From a gamma proteobacterium symbiont of Ctena orbiculata (GTDB taxonomy: Bacteria > Pseudomonadota > Gammaproteobacteria > Chromatiales > Chromatiaceae): DNA of 64,000 nucleotides. The stretch covers positions 1 to 64,000 of the forward strand of contig QBVC01000014.1 in the NCBI GenBank assembly GCA_003058495.1. Reading direction: 5' to 3'. Under the pieces are notes generated by a model. The model had not been told where the DNA came from and searched no databases. It worked only from the letters and a program-made list of their open reading frames with translations. Shown here in pieces: positions 8,507 through 17,256 of this stretch (positions are counted from its first letter, which is position 1; every line of letters begins with the position of its first letter). The translations under genes and the position numbers were made by a program.

Positions 8507-10612
8507 CTATTGCTGCTCTACAGCGATGGACTCCTGACCTTCCACGCCGTATACAGTTATCGAAACAGGCGCTGAACCAAACTTAACAGTAAAATTGTTG
8601 AAGTATTTCTGCCAACGATTTTTCGAACCAACCCATCGCATCGATCTATCGAGCCCGCTTCCACCTGCTGCACGATAGATGATCAAGCGCAGATCGGCCG
8701 CATCTGCCAGCCCCGACGTCGTCCAGACAATCAGCTTATCGCTGCTGCTGATATAACGGGCACGGGTTATTTCCAAGGTCAAATCGTAGCCGTTGCAATC
8801 CTGATCGATGCCATCATGCTTTATTTCCATGGCCCCGGGATAGACGGTCGGATCGGCATCATCACAGTCCAGGCTGGAGGTGAAGCCATCGCCGTCGCCA
8901 TCCGCCGGATCATCCTCGACTATGGTCAAGCCAGCGGCACTCTGAGCCCCCAGGCTTGCCCCGCCGGTGGCATTGCTGAGGGTCAGATCGAGGGTTTCAT
9001 CGCCCTCGAAGACTGTGTCGTCGAGGATAGTAACCGTAAACGACTGGCTGGTCTCTCCATCAAGGAATGTCAGCGTCCCGCTGGCCTGCTGATAATCTTC
9101 AGCCGCCAGCGCGGTGCCGTCGGAAGTGGCGTAGTCAACCGTGATATCGCCCGCGCTTCCCCCGCTGCGGATGACATTGACGGTAATGGTGCCGGCGTTT
9201 TCATCCACAGAGTAACTTGCGTTTTCAAAGTCAAGCTGGCCCGGTTGACTGTTCAATACCAGCCAGTTATAGGCTGCCTGCAGATCGATCATGCCATAGC
9301 CGGAATCATTGTCGGGTCCGGCCGCGCCAAGATCAGCCGCACTCTGCCGCAGCGCCTCTTCCAGCAGTGACACCTCCACGTTGGGAAAGGCCTGTTTGAG
9401 CAGCGCCATGCCACCGGCCACATGGGGTGCGGCAAATGAAGTACCGGTTACCTGGGTCGTCCAGGCCACGGGTAGACCGGAGGTGTGGGCCGATGTGGTG
9501 ATACTCTGTCCGGGCGCCACGACATCGGGAAAGATCCCGCCTCCACAGGCTGAACTGCCGCGCGCACTCATATCGATTACCGCCAGATTACTGTCCACGG
9601 CACCTACCGAAAAGGCCCCGGGATTGTTGGCCGGGCTGACACTGGAGTTGGCATTGGGACCGGTATTGCCCGCGGCGAACACCAGGGCGATACCCGCTGT
9701 CTTCATGACTGCGATGTCATTTGCAAACTCGGTGTCACAGCTATTCTGCGTGCCTTGGAGGTACCATGAGTTATTCACAATGTCAGGTGCATCATCGGTA
9801 TTCGGATTGCTATCAGGATCCAGCAGCCACTGGAAACCGGCATGGATCGCACTTAAGGACGCCAAACCCTGGTCATTGAATATCTTTACCGCTATCCACT
9901 GTGCGCCAGGGGCCATGCCGATGGAGTCGCCGCTGGCGTTGCCGCCGACAAGCACCCCCATTACATTGGTGCCGTGGCCGGTGGATGCACTGGCACTGTC
10001 GTATGGGCTGGTGGAGTTTACATCATAGGGGTTGTACCAGCTATTGCTGCCACCGCGGTATCTTGTGCTCAAGTCGAGATGGCTGGGCTCGACACCGGTA
10101 TCCATGCTGGCAACGACAATCCCGGTTCCGTCGTAGCCGGCCGCCCAAAGGGTATCTGCGCCAACAGCCTGCAGATTCTGTTCCGGCAACCAGTTCGACG
10201 CGGGCACGACCACGTTTGCATCCAAGCTGATGCTCTCGACGTAAGTGCGCCTTGCGAGCCATGCAATCCTATCGACGCGCAGACTCAAGCTGAGACCGTT
10301 GGTAATCCAGAGATCCTTTATGCTTTGCGCACCCTGGGTCCTGAGTTCCCGCTTCAGATTGACGACCTCCTGGCTGGCCATCTTCCCTTTCAACGCCGAG
10401 ACCAATCTCCTTGTGCGCTGATTTCTGTTGCTGTCATTGAAGCTGTTCGGATTGACCTTGTCATTGAATCTGACGATGACGTCGATATAGCTATCTTCCG
10501 GAACGCTCGCTATCCGGTCGAGCAGCGCCTGATCCAGGGTTGCGGCTTGAAGCGGTATAGACAGGAGAAATATGACTACTGCTGAAATAGTCAGTTGAAT
10601 GGATTGTTTCAT
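8507..10612 (-). CDS. Secreted subtilisin-like protease (S8) with Calx-beta domain
   Basis: 701 residues from the ATG at 10612, which follows AGGGGT; the upstream in-frame start at 10636 would spoil the signal peptide (MKQSIQLTISAVVIFLLSIP, cut near LQA). Residues about 25-140 form an inhibitor/chaperone propeptide (SIKDLWITNGLSLSL). The catalytic triad is present: Asp in SMDTGVEPSHLD (about 168), His in GHGTNVMG (about 210) and Ser in GTSFAAPHVAGG (about 388). After it come a Calx-beta domain (about 465-575; VDYATSDGTALAAEDY) and a calcium-type DGDGDGFTSSLDCDDADPT repeat, then a short beta domain. It is exported. A stand-alone relative of its propeptide is encoded at 13190-13651. Confidence 0.93.
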   Translation of the reverse strand: MKQSIQLTISAVVIFLLSIPLQAATLDQALLDRIASVPEDSYIDVIVRFNDKVNPNSFNDSNRNQRTRRLVSALKGKMASQEVVNLKRELRTQGAQSIKDLWITNGLSLSLRVDRIAWLARRTYVESISLDANVVVPASNWLPEQNLQAVGADTLWAAGYDGTGIVVASMDTGVEPSHLDLSTRYRGGSNSWYNPYDVNSTSPYDSASASTGHGTNVMGVLVGGNASGDSIGMAPGAQWIAVKIFNDQGLASLSAIHAGFQWLLDPDSNPNTDDAPDIVNNSWYLQGTQNSCDTEFANDIAVMKTAGIALVFAAGNTGPNANSSVSPANNPGAFSVGAVDSNLAVIDMSARGSSACGGGIFPDVVAPGQSITTSAHTSGLPVAWTTQVTGTSFAAPHVAGGMALLKQAFPNVEVSLLEEALRQSAADLGAAGPDNDSGYGMIDLQAAYNWLVLNSQPGQLDFENASYSVDENAGTITVNVIRSGGSAGDITVDYATSDGTALAAEDYQQASGTLTFLDGETSQSFTVTILDDTVFEGDETLDLTLSNATGGASLGAQSAAGLTIVEDDPADGDGDGFTSSLDCDDADPTVYPGAMEIKHDGIDQDCNGYDLTLEITRARYISSSDKLIVWTTSGLADAADLRLIIYRAAGGSGLDRSMRWVGSKNRWQKYFNNFTVKFGSAPVSITVYGVEGQESIAVEQQ

Positions 10613-10672
10613 ACTAATTACCCCTATCGACTTCACTTCTATGAGATATCAGGATTACCGGACTCACACCAC

Positions 10673-12658
10673 TCAGTTGTCCGCCTGAAACGCGTGCCTT
10701 TGCCCTTCGAGCAAAACCTGCTCGATTTGAGTTGCCATCTCCAGGGGGTCGATTCCATGATCAAAGTAGTTGATGGGGCGACCATCCGGACCCACAAAAT
10801 AGGTCCATGCGGTATGGTCCACCACGTACTCCCCATCCACGTCACCGGCAAAATATTGGGCTTGATAGGCCTTGGCCGCCCTGCGTATCTGCTGCGCCGT
10901 GCCCGTCATTCCCACTATTTGCGGATGAAAGTAGTTGACATATGTCGCCAGTTTTTCAGGTGAATCGCGTTTTGCATCCACACTGATGAATATCGGTTGC
11001 ACACTTTCGCCCAGTTCACCCAGGATCTCCAGCACATTGGCGATCGTGACCATGTTGGTCGGGCAGATATCCGGGCAGAAGGTGTAGCCGAAAAACACCA
11101 GCAGGTGTTTTCCGTAAAAGTCCTCTTCCGTTACCGTCTCACCATGGTGATTCACCAACTCAAACGGGCCGCCGAACTTCTTCGGCGGTTCCAGTTCGTA
11201 GCCCTTGTAGAGATAGCGGTCACCATAGCGATTGATGCTGCAATGAAATCGAATCAGCTGCAGTTGATACAGATGGCGGTTCAGGTCGTTTTCACTGAGA
11301 TCGAGTTGTTCAAGACTTCCGGCATGAGATGCGGTTTTCTGCAGATGATCAAGGAACGAGGCGCGTTGGGGATTCTCTGCACTGATCAGATGATCGGCAA
11401 ATGAGAGCCAAAGGTTTCTGGCATCGGCACTCTGTTGAACAGCCTGGGGAATGTCCTCTTCCGCATAGCCGAGTATTCTCAGTACCTGCTCCCAGTCAGG
11501 CCTCAGTGTCGACTCGTGAACAGCCTTGGTAAAATCATCAACGTTACCCAGGCAGTACTCGGAAGTGAAGCCATAGCCATCCAATTTATCCTGTTGCACC
11601 GGTTGGACTCCGCTGCAAAGTTCGCGGTCCTTCGTCTTGGCCGCGAGTGCCGTCAGGCACGCCGAACGCACGGGTATCATCAGGAATCCGGGATCGATCG
11701 ACCACCCTATTCCGATCACGTTGTCCGGGATCTTGCGACATAGATCGGGGTTGTTGAATCTCACTGCCATGTCGTAGTAAGCGCGTTCCAGGTCGCTGAC
11801 CTTGCGATAACCGCTGGATATGCGCTGGTCGTCCGCTTCAGCCGTCACCGATGAACCGCTCCCCTTTTTCAATCCAAGTGCAACCATGGCTTCATTGTCC
11901 ACTTCAGCCGGGCTGTACCTGAACTGGGCGAACCTCTCAGCGCAATCCTTGCTGATGCGCCCCTGGACACAAAGCCGCATGGCTCGGCTCATTACCCAAT
12001 CCAGCTCCCGCTCCTTCTGTTCTGCGGTGTAGTAGTGCAGTTGATCCTCGGCCCGTTCCATATTGCTGAAATCGGGGAGTTTCTGCAGCCTCTCGAGGAA
12101 ACCTTCGCGCTGTTTTCCACTGCTGATCGTCTGATAAAAACGCTTCCACGCTACAGTGCCACTCGCAACATATCGGGGTGTCAAGTCAGACTCGGAATAG
12201 CCCAGCTCTCTTAACAGGTGCTCATGGTCAAAATCGAAGGGGAAGGGTTTTTTCAACTGGATCAGCCGACCGGCCTGATAACGGCATCGCTCGGGATCGA
12301 GCCAATTCATGACGCCGGCTCCGTAAGGGATCGGCGTTACCTTGTCACACCAGCTCAGATCGGCACTGTTGACGGCGAGATAATAGTAGCAATGCGATCG
12401 CGCCAAATTGGGTTTGCGCACCCGATGCAGGGCATTGGGTGAGATCTTCTCGCACATCTCGGGCAACTGCAGATCCGCGGCAACGCCGATATAGGCGAAC
12501 TCCAGTTGATTGGGTTTTCGGAAGCTGGTCAGATCCTTGGCATATAGCGATGTAACCGATAATAGTGCTGACACACCCAGAACAATGACAGCGACTGATT
12601 GTATCGCATTTCTCAGTAATACATTAGGTTCTGCTGTGTGTCTCTGTATTGAAGCCAT
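10673..12658 (-). CDS. Large exported protein with C-terminal SCO1/SenC domain
   Basis: 661 residues. An N-terminal hydrophobic segment (about 17-40) should export it. Residues about 45-490 match no family I know; they are rich in Cys, Trp and Tyr and contain two related stretches (ELGYSESDLTPRYV near 160 and ILGYAEEDIPQAV near 385), each followed by a similar helical segment, so the region is probably an internal duplication. Residues about 500-650 are a full SCO domain: copper cysteines in YTFCPDIC (near 529 and 533) and the distal His in YVVDHTAWTYF (near 611). SCO proteins are normally about 200 residues, so this fusion is unusual. It lies between the subtilase and the small secreted proteins, all on the minus strand. 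Confidence 0.8.
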   Translation of the reverse strand: MASIQRHTAEPNVLLRNAIQSVAVIVLGVSALLSVTSLYAKDLTSFRKPNQLEFAYIGVAADLQLPEMCEKISPNALHRVRKPNLARSHCYYYLAVNSADLSWCDKVTPIPYGAGVMNWLDPERCRYQAGRLIQLKKPFPFDFDHEHLLRELGYSESDLTPRYVASGTVAWKRFYQTISSGKQREGFLERLQKLPDFSNMERAEDQLHYYTAEQKERELDWVMSRAMRLCVQGRISKDCAERFAQFRYSPAEVDNEAMVALGLKKGSGSSVTAEADDQRISSGYRKVSDLERAYYDMAVRFNNPDLCRKIPDNVIGIGWSIDPGFLMIPVRSACLTALAAKTKDRELCSGVQPVQQDKLDGYGFTSEYCLGNVDDFTKAVHESTLRPDWEQVLRILGYAEEDIPQAVQQSADARNLWLSFADHLISAENPQRASFLDHLQKTASHAGSLEQLDLSENDLNRHLYQLQLIRFHCSINRYGDRYLYKGYELEPPKKFGGPFELVNHHGETVTEEDFYGKHLLVFFGYTFCPDICPTNMVTIANVLEILGELGESVQPIFISVDAKRDSPEKLATYVNYFHPQIVGMTGTAQQIRRAAKAYQAQYFAGDVDGEYVVDHTAWTYFVGPDGRPINYFDHGIDPLEMATQIEQVLLEGQRHAFQADN

Positions 12659-12673
12659 GACAATCCTGCCCCG

Positions 12674-13186
12674 TCATGGTTGATAACCGCAGTGGCGGCT
12701 ATAGGTAAAGTAGGATCGCAGAGAGAGGCATCGTTTATAGCTACTCTCATCCGGGTGGGATTCACACTGCGCCCTTGCCTGTTCGGCCAAATCACAATAG
12801 TACTGTTCCTTGAAGACCATGTGTTCGGCAATAGTGTAATCACCAACCGTTTTTTCATCTGGTAATGGCTGTGAGGGTATAATCCGGAAGCGGTCTTCCC
12901 AAGTGGTTTCGGCACGCTCTACCCTTTGAGGCTGTGCTTGAGTTACGATTGACTTGGATCTTGACAGGCTAACGGCTGTAGCAGACACAGCGGGTGTCTG
13001 ACTTTTTTCCTGTCCCGTTTGATGCTTGATTTTCGTTGCCTGTCTTGAATTTTCAGGCGTCAGATTGTCACTCCGATGTTCGGTAAGCCAGAGGAGCAAC
13101 AACGTCACTGCAAAGATAAACATAAAAAGAAGTATGAGTTTATCTAAACCAGTTTTATCTTCCACGTCTATTTGGTCTTTTATCAT
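12674..13186 (-). CDS. Hypothetical membrane-anchored protein
   Basis: 170 residues. One N-terminal transmembrane helix (about 16-37, LDKLILLFMFIFAVTLLLLW) is preceded by an acidic cytoplasmic stub, so most of the protein is probably periplasmic. After a Ser/Thr/Gln-rich linker, the C-terminal 80 residues contain several aromatics and four cysteines (YYCDLA, QCESHPD, KRCLSL, RHCGYQP), suggesting a small disulfide-bonded domain. It starts 3 bases after the stop of the upstream propeptide-like gene and ends 15 bases before the SCO-fusion gene, so these are likely one operon. No family recognised. Confidence 0.65.
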   Translation of the reverse strand: MIKDQIDVEDKTGLDKLILLFMFIFAVTLLLLWLTEHRSDNLTPENSRQATKIKHQTGQEKSQTPAVSATAVSLSRSKSIVTQAQPQRVERAETTWEDRFRIIPSQPLPDEKTVGDYTIAEHMVFKEQYYCDLAEQARAQCESHPDESSYKRCLSLRSYFTYSRHCGYQP

Positions 13187-13189
13187 TCA

Positions 13190-13651
13190 TCAATCTCCTT
13201 GACCGACAGGAGCCGCGTCAATCGACTTGGGAGAGGAAACAAACGGTAACTCTTTATCCAGACGGATAGCTGACACATCCGTTCGTTCAGCAATCATTGG
13301 TATGAGTTCAGATCGGACAGTCGCGGCCAACAGGTTGGTAACCCATATAGATCGCAGATTTCTGCTGCCCTTAGTCTTCAGGTACTTAATCAGATCTGCC
13401 TGTGTGGTTTCCGCATGTGATCGTAATACTTGTGGCAGTGCTCGCCGACGCTCAAGCGTGGAAAGCTTTTTGATCTTGCTGAGATCTGCTTTCTCGGCCA
13501 TGGTAATAATGATCGCTATTTCCTCTTCTGGCTCGGATACCGCCAGTCTTGATTCCAAATCCTGACTTAAGCTGTTGCCGAATACTGTTGCAGCGAATAG
13601 CGAGATAGTAACGAAGATTACTGCCATCATGCTTACGATCATTCTTGACAT
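13190..13651 (-). CDS. Stand-alone subtilase propeptide-like protein
   Basis: 153 residues with a signal peptide (about 1-25, cut near FGNS). The mature part resembles the propeptide of the subtilase encoded at 8507-10612: RNLRSIWVTNLLAATV here against QSIKDLWITNGLSLSL there, each followed by a helix and a terminal RTDVSAIRLD or RTYVESISLD strand. Such I9-like domains fold and inhibit subtilases. No catalytic domain follows, so this is probably a separate inhibitor or folding helper acting in trans (inference). It is packed in the operon between two small exported proteins. Confidence 0.7.
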   Translation of the reverse strand: MSRMIVSMMAVIFVTISLFAATVFGNSLSQDLESRLAVSEPEEEIAIIITMAEKADLSKIKKLSTLERRRALPQVLRSHAETTQADLIKYLKTKGSRNLRSIWVTNLLAATVRSELIPMIAERTDVSAIRLDKELPFVSSPKSIDAAPVGQGD

Positions 13652-13671
13652 CTATTATCCTTCGCTGCGCA

Positions 13672-14187
13672 CTACTCGATCTCCATGTCTTCAATTACCA
13701 AGTCCCCGATGACCAAAGTCACCTTGTCACCGCGCTTGAACCGGCGGCCGGGATTGGCAAACATGGTGGTATAGATATTGCCTTCGCGGGCGTCATTCTT
13801 ACCCTGCCGAAGTATGCCCACCTTGGTGCTGGGAGGCACAACGGAGATATTGGCCTTGGGATCCCAGACATAGGGCTGGATCTTGTAGCTATGCAGATAG
13901 GCCGCCTTTTTCGCATCCACAACCTTGTGCCTGAAATCCAACATATATCCAACTGCCGACAATCGCAGGCTTTTTATCTCGACCCCGAATTTATCGACGA
14001 TACTCTTCAGATGCTCCTCATTTTCTGCGGAGTAACGAATTTCCGGCAGTGCGGGTTGCAGAGCCGGTGCGTTCGCAGAGAGAACGACCGAATTGAACAG
14101 CACAAATCCAAGCAGCAAAACCAAAAGATAGCTGTTAGCTGAACTCGTCATGACCGCAGGCCGGTTTTTGAAAATAGCGGTTGACAT
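13672..14187 (-). CDS. Hypothetical exported protein
   Basis: 171 residues from the ATG at 14187, which follows CAGGAGTGG; a longer in-frame start at 14208 lacks a ribosome site. An N-terminal hydrophobic stretch (SYLLVLLLGFVLFNSVVLSA) marks export. The mature part is mixed alpha/beta, ending in a beta-rich RGDKVTLVIGDLVIEDMEIE tail. It has no cysteines in the mature part and no motif I recognise. It is the first gene of the minus-strand group that runs down through the propeptide-like protein to the SCO-fusion protein. Confidence 0.65.
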   Translation of the reverse strand: MSTAIFKNRPAVMTSSANSYLLVLLLGFVLFNSVVLSANAPALQPALPEIRYSAENEEHLKSIVDKFGVEIKSLRLSAVGYMLDFRHKVVDAKKAAYLHSYKIQPYVWDPKANISVVPPSTKVGILRQGKNDAREGNIYTTMFANPGRRFKRGDKVTLVIGDLVIEDMEIE

Positions 14188-14266
14188 ACTACCACTCCTG
14201 TAATTCATTCATATTCACATTGCATAGGCGAGGATAATGCAACTCAGATCGATTATTAAGATGACT

Positions 14267-14302
14267 GACTCCGCCAGTGGGACCTGACCCACTGGCGGAG
14301 TC
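14267..14302 (-). terminator. Long perfect hairpin after the oxidase-like gene cluster
   Basis: A perfect 15-bp stem (GACTCCGCCAGTGGG and its complement) with a 6-base loop lies 25 bases past the stop codon of the minus-strand copper-protein gene. It lacks a strong U-run but is the likely transcription end or attenuator between two gene groups. Confidence 0.65.
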
Positions 14303-14326
14303 CATGCTATCTTTCTTTCCGAGTTA

Positions 14327-15592
14327 TCAGGGGCCTACTGCAACAGCCGGCGTAACCCCGGTCACAGGAGGTATCTCTCCGAAACGATCGAGTTCCAGCA
14401 TGAGTTGATACCCGAGAGGACCTCCGTCATCAGGATCAACATTGTTCACATAGATATCCCTGGTCTGCAGCGGTGAAACAAGAAACACCTCCTGCATCTT
14501 CTCGTAGACAGTACCGGTATCGTCCTTCAAATCGGCACCATCGAGTGCGAACCTGTAGAGATAACCGTCCTCTGCAATCGCGCGTGCACCAAAACCGCGC
14601 GGTTCATCGGCGCAGAACTTACAGGCAATTGAGTGGTAGCGGTTGCCTGCGCTGCGTACCCGCAGCAGAATCTTGCGATTGGCATTGGGAAGTCCAATAT
14701 CCGTCTGCAGATCCAGCTTCGATCCATCGAAGGGTTCGCCGTTGATCAAAATGTATTTCGGTGCATATTTGATGGTACTGGTCGTACGCAGTCCCTGGTT
14801 CGCGGGAGAACAAGCACCCGCATCCGCATCGGGTCCGTAACAACCACGATCCACTGCGAGATGGATTGCGGGATCGATCTCGCTGTAGAAGAGGGATGCT
14901 TCACGGAAATAACCAGTACGTGCGCCCGTGTAGGGCCTGTTACCGCCACCAGCGCATCGTCCCTGTGTTGCATTGTAGGGTGAAGTGGAAGGACAGACCG
15001 TCAGCGGACCATGCAGACCCATCTGCACCTGTACCTGCATATGGGTCGCGCTGTGGTAGATGAAGGTCCCTTCGCGAACATTGCTGAAGGTATAGGTTAC
15101 CGCCTGCGGACGACCGCTGGAAAGCCGCCGTGTCTCTTTGACCTGCGACCGCATCCGACCCGCGAAATTGGGATTGCCGCCGCCGTAGTATCTTGGTCCG
15201 TCAGCTGCATTGTTACCTGGATTCGGATCAACCACCGCCGGCATGGGCTGGCCGGGTATCATTACCGATGTCCTGTTGTCGGCCACCCGGTTATCGGCAC
15301 CCGGGATACAGTTCAGCAGATGCACGACCACGTCGTCGCCGGCGTTGGTCACGATCTCAGGTCCCGGCGCCTGCAGGGCAGCGTTATTGTTAACCTGGCT
15401 GCAGGCTGTAGGCGCTGAACCGGGATCGTAGCTCATGTATCCCCACATGGGGATAGCTTCACCGTTGATCGTCTGCAAAAACCGTCCGGCAGCCAGGTAG
15501 ACATCTACCGCACTGGCCATTCCCGACCAGAGCATACCGAAGGCGCCGACCAAGGCTGTCGCTTTCAAACTGTTCTTAACTAAGGATTTCAT
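14327..15592 (-). CDS. Secreted cupredoxin / multicopper-oxidase-like protein A
   Basis: 421 residues starting after AAAAGGAGATT, with a signal peptide cut near GMASA. The fold hallmarks of multicopper oxidases are present (FSNVREGTFIYHSATHMQ, then VQMGLHGPLTV), but the copper motifs are partial: HSATH replaces the usual HSH, and I do not see HWHG, HPxHxHG or the HCHxxxH type-1 signature. A later CKFC pair near YHSIA could bind metal or form a disulfide. It is the last of three such genes, spaced 28 and 64 bases apart, following a giant surface protein. Probably exported or periplasmic. The substrate is unknown, and it may be a structural subunit. Confidence 0.75.
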   Translation of the reverse strand: MKSLVKNSLKATALVGAFGMLWSGMASAVDVYLAAGRFLQTINGEAIPMWGYMSYDPGSAPTACSQVNNNAALQAPGPEIVTNAGDDVVVHLLNCIPGADNRVADNRTSVMIPGQPMPAVVDPNPGNNAADGPRYYGGGNPNFAGRMRSQVKETRRLSSGRPQAVTYTFSNVREGTFIYHSATHMQVQVQMGLHGPLTVCPSTSPYNATQGRCAGGGNRPYTGARTGYFREASLFYSEIDPAIHLAVDRGCYGPDADAGACSPANQGLRTTSTIKYAPKYILINGEPFDGSKLDLQTDIGLPNANRKILLRVRSAGNRYHSIACKFCADEPRGFGARAIAEDGYLYRFALDGADLKDDTGTVYEKMQEVFLVSPLQTRDIYVNNVDPDDGGPLGYQLMLELDRFGEIPPVTGVTPAVAVGP

Positions 15593-15620
15593 TGCTTTAA
15601 TCTCCTTTTACCTTGACCGC

Positions 15621-17192
15621 TCAGCAGCCGGAACCATTATTGCTGTCGAAACAACTGCCCCTGGGAATCGTAACAGTGTTACCGTCGGGATCCTCAAAGG
15701 GCTCAACCATCATGATGCTGAGATAGCCGCCGGGAAACACATCTTTGTTGATCAGCTCTTTTTCCCGGTGGGAGTGCCAGATCATGGCCAGTCCGCCGTT
15801 GGCGTTCAAACCGCCCTCACCCGGTGGCAGGGTGCCGAATTTGCCGAGGAAGGGGCTGCCGCTCCAGAAACCGCCAAAGGCGAGGTCGGAGAGCGGTGGC
15901 TGGGATGTCGGCAGGGGCACACCGCGATCGGCGGCATCGACGATACAGAGGGGATCGTCCACGAACGGCTGAAATACCTCATCAGGCACTCCTGGCGGGC
16001 AGACCACGCTCGCATAATCGGTTGCAGCGTTACCGTAGACATCGAATCCCATCCCCTTGGGCATCCAGTTCCAGGTGACATCCACCGTCTGTCCGGGGAT
16101 CTGGTCAATGGTGTATTCACGCCATTGCAGATTGGGAGCAGCACCCCCAGGATTTGTGACAGCGTTACTTATACTGGCGTGGGCTATACGACCATCCACG
16201 GCCACAATCGCAGACTCATCGCCATGGGGATGGAAGGGATGAACCTGCCGCCCCCCAGCAACATACCGCACCAGTGAAGTCTGTCCAGGGTGGGTCTGAC
16301 TGATACCTGAATATGGCTGAGTCGGCAGCCAGGGTAGATTGTTGCCCTGGAAGTTATCGAATGCCGCACGGCCGTTGATAAACCAATACTCGGGGAAAAA
16401 GCCCTCGATCAGGCGTCCACCTGGAGAGATCTGCGTTATGTTACGCAGCGCTTCAGTAAGCGCCACGATTCTCTCCTCCTGGGAGGCGCAAGATGTCTGG
16501 CCGAGATTGAGGCATGACTCCCAATCCTGTTCACCTGTGCCACGGACGATCTGGTGGTAATCCGCATCCAGATCAGTGGCGAAGATCAGATACTCGTGAT
16601 CGTACACGGTCTGGTTTGACGGGTAAGCCTTTTGAGTGGCACCTGACATCGGGACCGGGGCGTTGGGATTTTCGACATGGGCGAAGCCGTCGGGGCGAAT
16701 GACGATAGCCCCTGTCAGCCCCATCGCCACACCAAGATCGGTGCGGTAATCACTGTAGTAGGTATAGGTGCCCGGTCGTTTGATAATGAATTGATAGGTC
16801 TGTGTGGCACCCGGTGCCACCGAACCGCCGGGACCATCAGGACAGTCAGTACAGTAGACATTGAGTCCCGGTGCCGTGAACGAGACGGGCATCTCCCCAG
16901 GCTCACCGCTGAGACTGTTGGTCAGGGTCACTGTAACCACCGTATCATTCCCTGCCGGTCCCTCCTGAAGGATCAGGGTCGGACCGGGATATTGGGGGAC
17001 GGGCTGGCCCACCACACCATACATCCACATATAGCTGACGCCACCATCCGGCGTGGATATGAAGTTGGCCTTCGCCTCCAGATTGAAGCTGGTACCACTA
17101 ATACCCGGAATAGCGGCTTGAAGGCTGAATGGGGCAGACATCAGCCCCGACAGCATCAGGGCGGCCGCACCGCTCTTTATGATCTTATTCAT
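15621..17192 (-). CDS. Secreted multicopper-oxidase-like protein B
   Basis: 523 residues from the ATG at 17192, which follows CCAGGAGCAGG; the in-frame start at 17237 would add a polar extension before the signal peptide (MNKIIKSGAAALMLSG, cut near LQAA). The first cupredoxin domain has lost its copper motifs: TYTYYSDYRTD stands where HSH is expected. The last domain keeps QVHPFHPHGDE (the HPxHxHG motif) and MIWHSHREKELINKDVFPGG (an HxH with the PGG turn). It therefore carries about half of the usual trinuclear-site ligands. Protein C, encoded next to it, carries the opposite half. Confidence 0.8.
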   Translation of the reverse strand: MNKIIKSGAAALMLSGLMSAPFSLQAAIPGISGTSFNLEAKANFISTPDGGVSYMWMYGVVGQPVPQYPGPTLILQEGPAGNDTVVTVTLTNSLSGEPGEMPVSFTAPGLNVYCTDCPDGPGGSVAPGATQTYQFIIKRPGTYTYYSDYRTDLGVAMGLTGAIVIRPDGFAHVENPNAPVPMSGATQKAYPSNQTVYDHEYLIFATDLDADYHQIVRGTGEQDWESCLNLGQTSCASQEERIVALTEALRNITQISPGGRLIEGFFPEYWFINGRAAFDNFQGNNLPWLPTQPYSGISQTHPGQTSLVRYVAGGRQVHPFHPHGDESAIVAVDGRIAHASISNAVTNPGGAAPNLQWREYTIDQIPGQTVDVTWNWMPKGMGFDVYGNAATDYASVVCPPGVPDEVFQPFVDDPLCIVDAADRGVPLPTSQPPLSDLAFGGFWSGSPFLGKFGTLPPGEGGLNANGGLAMIWHSHREKELINKDVFPGGYLSIMMVEPFEDPDGNTVTIPRGSCFDSNNGSGC

Positions 17193-17256
17193 CTTCCTGC
17201 TCCTGGGAGATTCGTTGGATATGCGATCGTAAGTCATGTTTCTCTCCTCTGCGGCC

